Origin: Turbatrix aceti | Taxonomy: Eukaryota; Nematoda; Chromadorea; Rhabditida; Panagrolaimidae | DNA length: 64,000 nt | Direction: 5' to 3' | Assembly: GCA_963969345.1 (NCBI GenBank) | Contig: OZ017770.1 | Location: 10,286,180 to 10,350,179 of the forward strand | Part shown: piece after piece, positions 57,920 to 64,000 of the stretch | Layout of the letters: each line of letters begins with the position of its first letter | How positions within the stretch are numbered: the stretch's first letter is position 1 | Notes under the pieces: generated by a model | Told to the model about the DNA's origin: nothing | Seen by the model: only the letters and a program-made list of their open reading frames with translations | Databases searched by the model: none | Program-made: the position numbers and the translations under genes

Positions 57920-58734
57920 GCTTCGAGAACTCAAAATCGCGTCGAGAACCTTCCCGGAAAAAACTGGTTAGTTGAAAATTGTAAATTCTCGAAGGTTGAA
58001 TTCTCGAAGTTAGATGCAACTCAGTCAGATCATCTTTTTATCTTTTTTTTGGGACTGTATGAATAACAAAGTGGTCAGTATCACGTCAGATTACACGATA
58101 TATAAAATAGCACGAAGAAGTTTATCGATACTAGCTCCGGTCTACTAAGTAGACTCTATTTGAGAGAAGACGCATCTGCACTCAATGGGCTGCTTTGACC
58201 TGTCATGAACAGTCGACATTAGCCCTGTACACACTGTGTACAGAGAAGTAGGTTTACCAGTAATTAGCAAAATGCTCCAAGCTAAATAGTGATCATCGAA
58301 AGCGCGATAAACGTCCAACGTGGCAGTGGAGCAAATCTGGACGACAGAGAGTGAACTCACCGCAAAAAAAAGTAAAAAAAACGAGAAAGCACTGTCCATT
58401 TTTGTTGGCAAAGTGTGAAACAGCGCGCACCTCTTTTTCAGTCCACGCATTCAATTTTTCTCAATCGTGTGAATCGAGACAAGGCTTGAAAACACAAAAC
58501 AAAAATAAATTAGTGAAATCTGTAGGTCCATAAAGTCAAATATTATAAATGCCCTGATGCAGGTAACAAACAAAAAACTATTGTGGAAAAAAAAGCAAAG
58601 AAACAAAATTCCGCCTATCGCCTGTGTTTAGATGTATTTTTACAAAGAACCTGACTGATAAAATGGAACAAAGTTAGTAGATGAAACAAATAAAAATGAC
58701 GTCACGTTGTCGGAGTATTAGGATGTGCCAGGAA

Positions 58735-59410
58735 CTAGTCGTTTGCACGCTACAGAAGAAAAGAGCACATTAGCACAGTTACAATCTGAAAAATTTTTAC
58801 AACGACATTTAAAAAAACGTTTTTTTTAATACACATCAAGAAAAAAAGGCTGTATCCAAAAGCATCCCGTTGTGAAAAAACCTTTTTTTTCTAGAAAATC
58901 TCGTAAGTTTTAAGCACACGGTCGTTTTGGGCTGATTGGTTGCCATTTATGGACGAAACATTTAGACAGCAACACTCCTGAAGAAACATCTCGTGCTAGG
59001 CCACTGTTCTTTTTTTTATAAATTTTACCATCTCTCCGGCTTTCCTCGGTCAGTTTAACCTTTTGCCCGCTGCGGTGATCAGACGTTACTTTTCGGGCTG
59101 CATATTTTTTAAATGCAGCTTAGAGAAGTAGCGACTGATGACCCGGCATGGCACACCGAAAAGGTTACTGAACTCCAGAAATATGTGTCCCATTGTGTTT
59201 TTTGTACGGGAATAATCAATCGTTACTTGTCGAGCTGCATAATTTGCATACTGCTGCTATGCAAGTAATGATTGATAATTCGCCGTTGCAGAAAAAAATT
59301 GATAGCTGTTTATTTTGTCAACTACATATGATTATGGAAGTCATAATTTGCATAATTTTGTCTTCAATTCATATTTGTGGACCTCAGTGATCAGTCGTTG
59401 CTCTTGATAA
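58735..59410 (+). repeat. Dispersed palindromic-module repeat, copy C
   Basis: The copy starts GAACTAGTCGTTTGCACGC and contains the TTTTGCCCGCTGCGGTGATC module at about 59062 and the AAGTAGCGACTGATGACCCG arm at about 59130. It aligns with copy B in the same orientation. Together with copy D it forms a 1.3-kb inverted structure ending at 60041. Confidence 0.7.
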
Positions 59411-59559
59411 ATGTTCGCAAAAAATTTTAAAAAACTTGTTCATTCGGGAATTGTGGTCAAAAAGCGTTTATATATTATCAAAAAAACTATTTGATTTATT
59501 TATGCAACCAAACTTTCAAATAGTCACCGTATCTGCGGGTTATACATACATGTTTCTGG

Positions 59560-60041
59560 AGTACAGTAACCTTTTCGTATGCCCCGCCGGGTCTTCAGTC
59601 GCTACTTCTATGAGCTGCAATTAAAAAATATGCAGCCCGAAAAGTACCGTCTGATCACCGCAGCGGGCAAAAAAGGTCGCACAGACAGATGAACGCCGGA
59701 GAATTCACTAGCATGTGAAAAAATGAAATCGAAAAAAATGAACAGTGGCCAAGCACACTATCTTAACCGTTGTCTAGAGCAAGCGAAAGAACGTATTTTT
59801 TCTGTCTGAAGCAACAACCAAAACGACCGTCGTGTGCAAAGAGCTCACAAAATTGTTAGGAAACATCATTTCGCTAACAAAAAGAATTTTTCTTTCACAA
59901 CGGAATGCTCTTATGCTGGATACTGTCGTTTTTGCCTTGGTATTAATAAAAAATCGTTTTTTCATGTCGTAGTAAGACTCTTTCATATTGTAACTGTGCT
60001 AATGTGCTTTTTTTTCTGTTGCGGGCCAACGACTAGTTTCT
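59560..60041 (-). repeat. Dispersed palindromic-module repeat, copy D (inverted)
   Basis: The reverse complement matches the first about 370 bp of copy C, for example AGCACATTAGCACAGTTACA and the terminal AACTAGTCGTT. C and D may be the two terminal arms of one 1.3-kb fold-back element (58735-60041). Confidence 0.7.
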
Positions 60042-60473
60042 GAGTATAATTTCATACAAACGAAAGCTTCCCTTCTTCGGGGGTGTCGAGTGATGGAACT
60101 CAAGACGAACTATTTTGACCTTTAACACTGGCCTTTTTTGCCAATGTAGATGTGAGGTATGTCGATAGAGCGCACAACTGATCGCTTCTTTTGCAATTTT
60201 GTCGGCGGTGTTTGACTGTCTTCCTGCGACTGACTGACTGACTGACTGAGCGGCAAACGATATCGTCAATACACACCAAACACTCAGTGTGCCAGGCCGA
60301 TTTCTTATTTCTCTGCTCACTTTTTTCAATTTATTTTTTATTTTGTGAAGACACTAACGTTAATTGTATGCTTTTATACTCTGCGCGAATGTTTGAAGCT
60401 TCGGTAAAGCAAGATAATATTAATTATAGTATTCTAACTCTTCTTAAATCATTTTAGGACTCAAATTTCTGAA

Positions 60474-61200
60474 ATGAGCAGCTTTTCTGTCGATTGGAAC
60501 AGTTTTCCGTTCCTTATCAAAGAGAAAGTCGTGTCGGTTGCTCCTTGGGAACTGCTACTGCGTCTGCAAGATTTCGAAGAGGACCTTGTCCATAGCACCT
60601 GTGGTATTCCTTCGCCGGCAGCCTATATCGACGTTCCATACGACAATACCGAGCAATTTCGCCACACCAATCCTCTCATGCTTCGTGTTCAAGGAGGTGG
60701 TAACGTGCCTTTGGAAGACTACATCCCTTACATGAAGCATTTCCAACCTCGCAACATCGAGGTTTCATGGGTTCGTCTGACTTTGCCGCAGTTGGAATAT
60801 CTGTGTGACTTTTGGCCAACCAAGATGACTTTCATTGAGGTTATGCTTGAACCCCAAAATCTGCGTCTTGCTGACATTGCACACCTGTTTGCACGAACCA
60901 AGGAACTCCGGTAACGATTTACGTTTTTTTATTGCAAATTATGAAAACATTATTTTAGCCTCAGATTTGAAAATCTTTTCATCGACATTACAGACGTCCA
61001 GGAACTGATCCAGCAGCTTGCTCGTTTCCCCTGTACCGAGCAGAAGATTATCAAGTTGAAAAGTAGGAACGTTCAACATCACCAACTCGATGAGCTCGTT
61101 AGTTTTTTTTGCATTTTTTTTTATCAAAAGTATAATTTTGCAGAACACCGAAGAAGTTGAAATCAAAATCGACAACAACAACTCTCTCCACTTTATTTAA
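60474..61200 (+). CDS. F-box-like protein (210 aa)
   Basis: Exons 60474-60910, 60959-61097 and 61144-61200 join in phase. The N-terminus (WNSFPFLIKEKVVSVAPWEL followed by LLRLQDFEE) resembles an F-box helix set, LPxEIxxxIxxxLPxxxLLxL. The rest has weak leucine-rich features (VRLTLPQLEYLCDF, LRLADIAHLFARTKELRLRF), as in the large nematode F-box families. F-box proteins present substrates to SCF ubiquitin ligases; that role is inferred. An acceptor ATTTTAG lies about 17 bp before the ATG and may receive a spliced leader or an upstream exon. A divergent F-box or an unrelated nematode-specific family are both possible. Confidence 0.6.
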
Positions 61201-62192
61201 AAATACTTTTTTTAAAGATAATGTTCATGATTTAAATTTTTTTTAAATTCATTTTTTAACACCCACGTTTTAAAATTGTTGTTTCTTCGTCTTTGTTTTT
61301 TCTTTTGATACGTGAACATTATAATAAAATTTTTAAAACCGCCACGATTAAATTTAGCCGCAGCGAAAATTTTTTTCCAAGCAAAGTAAATTAGTAATTT
61401 TTTTCAGGCATTCAAATTTTTTTTATTTGTTGTTGAATAATATAAAATTATCGATGAATCATCGATATGTAGCTGTTTAACCGGTGCTTGTAACATTGCC
61501 GACTGAATTTTTTGAGTTTCTGAATAAATGTGATTTTTTTTCAAAATGTATGTAGATGCGCTAGAAGTGCCAAAAAATCAGTTCAAGGCGTCGGGGTCGT
61601 TTTTTTCAAAGTCAAATGTGGTCGCCAAATGAACGACGATTACGATTGCCAAGCAAACCTTGGCTTTTTGAATTTGAGTAATAACTGTTTTTTCATGATG
61701 CTTTTGTTATGTTTTTTGACTTTGAAATAATAACACAAATTTTAGAAGGGTGAAATGTTGAATTTCATTCCCGAACGGAAATTGTTCTCTAATCTTTGGA
61801 ATTTATATAGAAGATTATGGAACTGGTTTGCGTACGGTTACTGGCCATCTGAACTTTGTACCACTCAGTGAATACAAAATGTAGAAAAAATGGGGATGAA
61901 TTGCGCAAGGAACGAAATACATAAGCGAAAAAATGCGCTAAGTAATTCCAAAAAATCAGCATACCGAAGACAGGAATTTGAGTAAGCATAAGTAGCAACA
62001 AAGGAAAACAAGTATGTGTTTTTCTCATAAACTGCCGGTAAAAAATAAAATCGTTAACTCTATTAAGGAAAATTGTTGTCAAAATTCCAATCCGTCATGC
62101 TACATATCACGTTAAAAGCTTTATATAAACATAGTACAACGCAATTTCTGTATTTCAGTTCAATGATACAAATTCATGAATATTGAAACACT
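61201..62192. other. Interval with one weak membrane-protein frame
   Basis: The minus frame 62082-61789 reads MRKTHTCFPLLLLMLTQIPV and a second hydrophobic stretch, then a Ser/Asn-rich tail ending at 61789. It lacks a good start and has T-tract bias. It could be a fragment of a chemoreceptor-like gene or chance. Nothing else is recognised. Confidence 0.3.
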
Positions 62193-64000
62193 TTACCGGA
62201 TAAGGGGACTGATATTTTGTAGCTGATCAATCTGCTTTTGAACCGAATCAAGCTTTTCACTAATTTCAGTTTCTTCGACCTCAAGTTCACCGAGATAATC
62301 CACGCACCGACGAATCGTGTTAAATTCTTCGGGCGAAAGCAGGCCAGAGATTTCCTTCATGATGTCTGAGATGCGCTGGACAACGAACATGGTAAGATAC
62401 CGGACGTCGTCTATCTTCTCTTGCCAGTAGGCACGACGGCTCTCGAGTGCAACAGCATGCTCGCTGTCGAGCTTTTCAATTTCCTTGATCCGCATAGCAG
62501 CAACGCATTCAATACGGATGAGATCATTCTTGATGGGAATCTCCTGTTCAAGGCTATGACGACAGGGGTTGTCGCCGAGAATGTCGATGATTTGTTGGCG
62601 TACATTGATTTTGTCGTGCTTGATCGCTTCCAAATCCGATTTTCGAGCCTCAACTTTGTTGCTTAGCTTGTTGATTGTCTGAAAAAAATTTGATTAATAA
62701 GCAGGTCATTAATTAATCAATTAAAACTCACAGCAATGCGTTTTTTCTCAAGTTCTGTCATTTTTTCGACACCAGTATCGTTTTCGCCGATACAAACATC
62801 GTTCATGCATTCAGTAATTGACCGAACGATCGGCGAGATGTGGAGTTGGTCAAGCGCCTCTGCAGAAGACGAGGCTTCCGTGCGGCACGGTTTTTTGGGA
62901 TGATATACGCTGTCAATGGACGTGTCTTCTGTGATGTTATCAATTTCAGATGATAAATTTAATTTTTCATTTGGGCTTGACATTGTGTAGTCGTTGATTT
63001 CAGCTTTCATGCGAAGACGTGCGGGTTTTTTGGGTATCGGAGGAGGTATGATGGCTTGCTTAACTGCTGTTGGTCCAAATGCTCGGGGCGCTGGCATGGG
63101 ATGAACCTCGACCGTCGGTTTGGCTGGACAGATTGGTGCCGTGGAACTGACGTCCGGTACCGACGCGGATTGGGTTGGAGCGTACTAAAAAAAATCATGT
63201 GATAGATTGATTACAAAAAAATGTTGTAACAAAAAATATTTAACTTACTCTATTATCCACTGTCTCAGAAAAATTTGTCCGTTCCGTATCAACGACCGTT
63301 CGTCGATAGGGCTCGGGCTTGCTGAATGTGGTGGACGGCAGCTGCAGACTCTTCGAAGACGCAAAGGAATCGTCAAGAATAGTTCTAAAAACAACAAAAG
63401 TCACTTAGCATTCATTCCCCAAATTGTTTGGCAACAAACAACATAAGCTGTTTTTATGCTCTATATGTTTTTTTGAGGAGGAAAGGAATTTTTACAAGCA
63501 CAATTCAAACAGATTGGAACACAAAAAGGGGTACTACGTTAGGACTCGTCAAGTCAAGTCAAGTAAGCAATAGCCTTTTGTGCGCCTTAAAATGTTTCAC
63601 ACACGGACTGAAGTGTTTAGGTAATCAATCTCAATGAGGGTTTGAGTCGTTGAAGAAAGTTAAAGTCCCCAAATGCTTACCCTTTGTCACTGGTATACGA
63701 AACCATGTCATTGTTGTCAAGAATCGATTGATAACCGCATGAATTGATGAGTGACCGGTAGTTTTTGTCAGAGACTATCTCTGTGCTAGATTGATTTGTA
63801 GTGGTGACGGATGACTTGTGAATTTGTTGGATCCTACAAAAAAAAGATCATTACTCTAACCCTGAAGAAATGAAGAAAAAAAATTTACTGACTTTTCTTC
63901 CCGTTTTTGACGGATTTTTCGCATTGCACCAGATGGGCTACGATGCAGCATTGGTGACGTTGGTTGGAGGCCGTTGATATTTGGCAGAGAATGTAGCCGG
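62193..64000 (-). CDS. Proline-rich coiled-coil protein, 3' part (continues beyond the window)
   Basis: Five minus-strand exons, beyond 64000 to 63893, 63833-63681, 63384-63249, 63184-62732 and 62678-62193, join in phase. The N-terminal visible part is Ser/Thr/basic (MLHRSPSGAMRKIRQKREEK). A proline-rich stretch follows (AIIPPPIPKKPARLRMKAEI), a plausible SH3 or WW ligand. The last about 190 residues are helical and charged: TELEKKRIA, then TINKLSNKVEARKSDLEAIK, HAVALESRRAYWQEKIDDVR and ISEKLDSVQKQIDQLQN. They suggest a long coiled coil. It has no enzyme motif or membrane segment. A cytoskeletal or scaffold role is possible but not shown. The stop at 62193 overlaps a donor-like GTAAAG, so further 3' exons cannot be excluded. 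Confidence 0.75.

Noticed and set aside
1..64000. CRISPR arrays, bacterial operons, tRNA or rRNA genes
   Set aside because: Introns, microRNAs and metazoan gene families show a nuclear animal genome. The repeats are transposons, and I saw no complete tRNA cloverleaf; tRNA-like strings at 13205 and 25667-25685 are LTR primer sites.

Overview
The window is AT-rich eukaryotic DNA full of homopolymer tracts, most likely from a nematode. Its protein-coding genes have many short introns (about 44-100 nt) ending in TTTTTCAG/TTTTGCAG-type acceptors, and their families fit: a serotonin-type amine GPCR, a GLY-5-like GalNAc-transferase with three interchangeable lectin exons, an NRF-6-type acyltransferase and an F-box-like protein. 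I cannot name the species from the sequence.

Layout. 0-6.5 kb: a possible small gene on the minus strand, a long non-coding stretch, then a microRNA cluster on the plus strand with miR-100 (6096-6117) and let-7 (6311-6332), about 190 nt apart. A further hairpin follows let-7, and a 5'-truncated, frameshifted RTE-like LINE is inserted immediately downstream. 8-26 kb: mostly non-coding, with several mobile elements. These are a fold-back element with a TAA duplication, a young 1.1-kb non-autonomous LTR element primed by tRNA-Gly, two hAT-like MITEs packed with GGGTTC-type arrays and each flanked by a perfect 8-bp duplication, and a young gag-only LTR element on the minus strand. 26.3-28.0 kb: a seven-exon biogenic-amine receptor. 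33.8-38.6 kb: a GLY-5-like polypeptide GalNAc-transferase with three mutually exclusive exons. 39.4-41.7 kb (minus): an NRF-6-like acyltransferase.

42-60 kb is a mosaic of repeats. An approximately 8.0-kb segment (44340-52374) has inverted ends and TCTGTA/TACAGA subterminal repeats, and carries its own spliced gene of unknown family. A homologous site without the insertion lies 2 kb further on, at 54554-54599. One 48-nt intron of that inner gene has been expanded to 4.2 kb by a nest of transposons: a hAT-like element, inside it a second TIR element, inside that a 1.4-kb palindrome. Around this lie copies of a family with palindromic CAGTCGTTACTT modules, and two further LINE remnants. 56.1-57.4 kb (minus): a four-exon gene with 26-residue protein repeats, followed by another hAT-like MITE built of GACTCT repeats. 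60.5-61.2 kb: an F-box-like gene. 62.2 kb to the right edge (minus): the 3' part of a gene for a proline-rich, coiled-coil protein.

The host genes do not form one pathway: receptor, Golgi glycosylation enzyme, membrane acyltransferase and regulatory microRNAs are neighbours rather than partners. The most striking biology is the conserved miR-100/let-7 cluster, the exon trio whose spacing forbids joint splicing, and the nested gene-bearing element with its empty-site paralogue.
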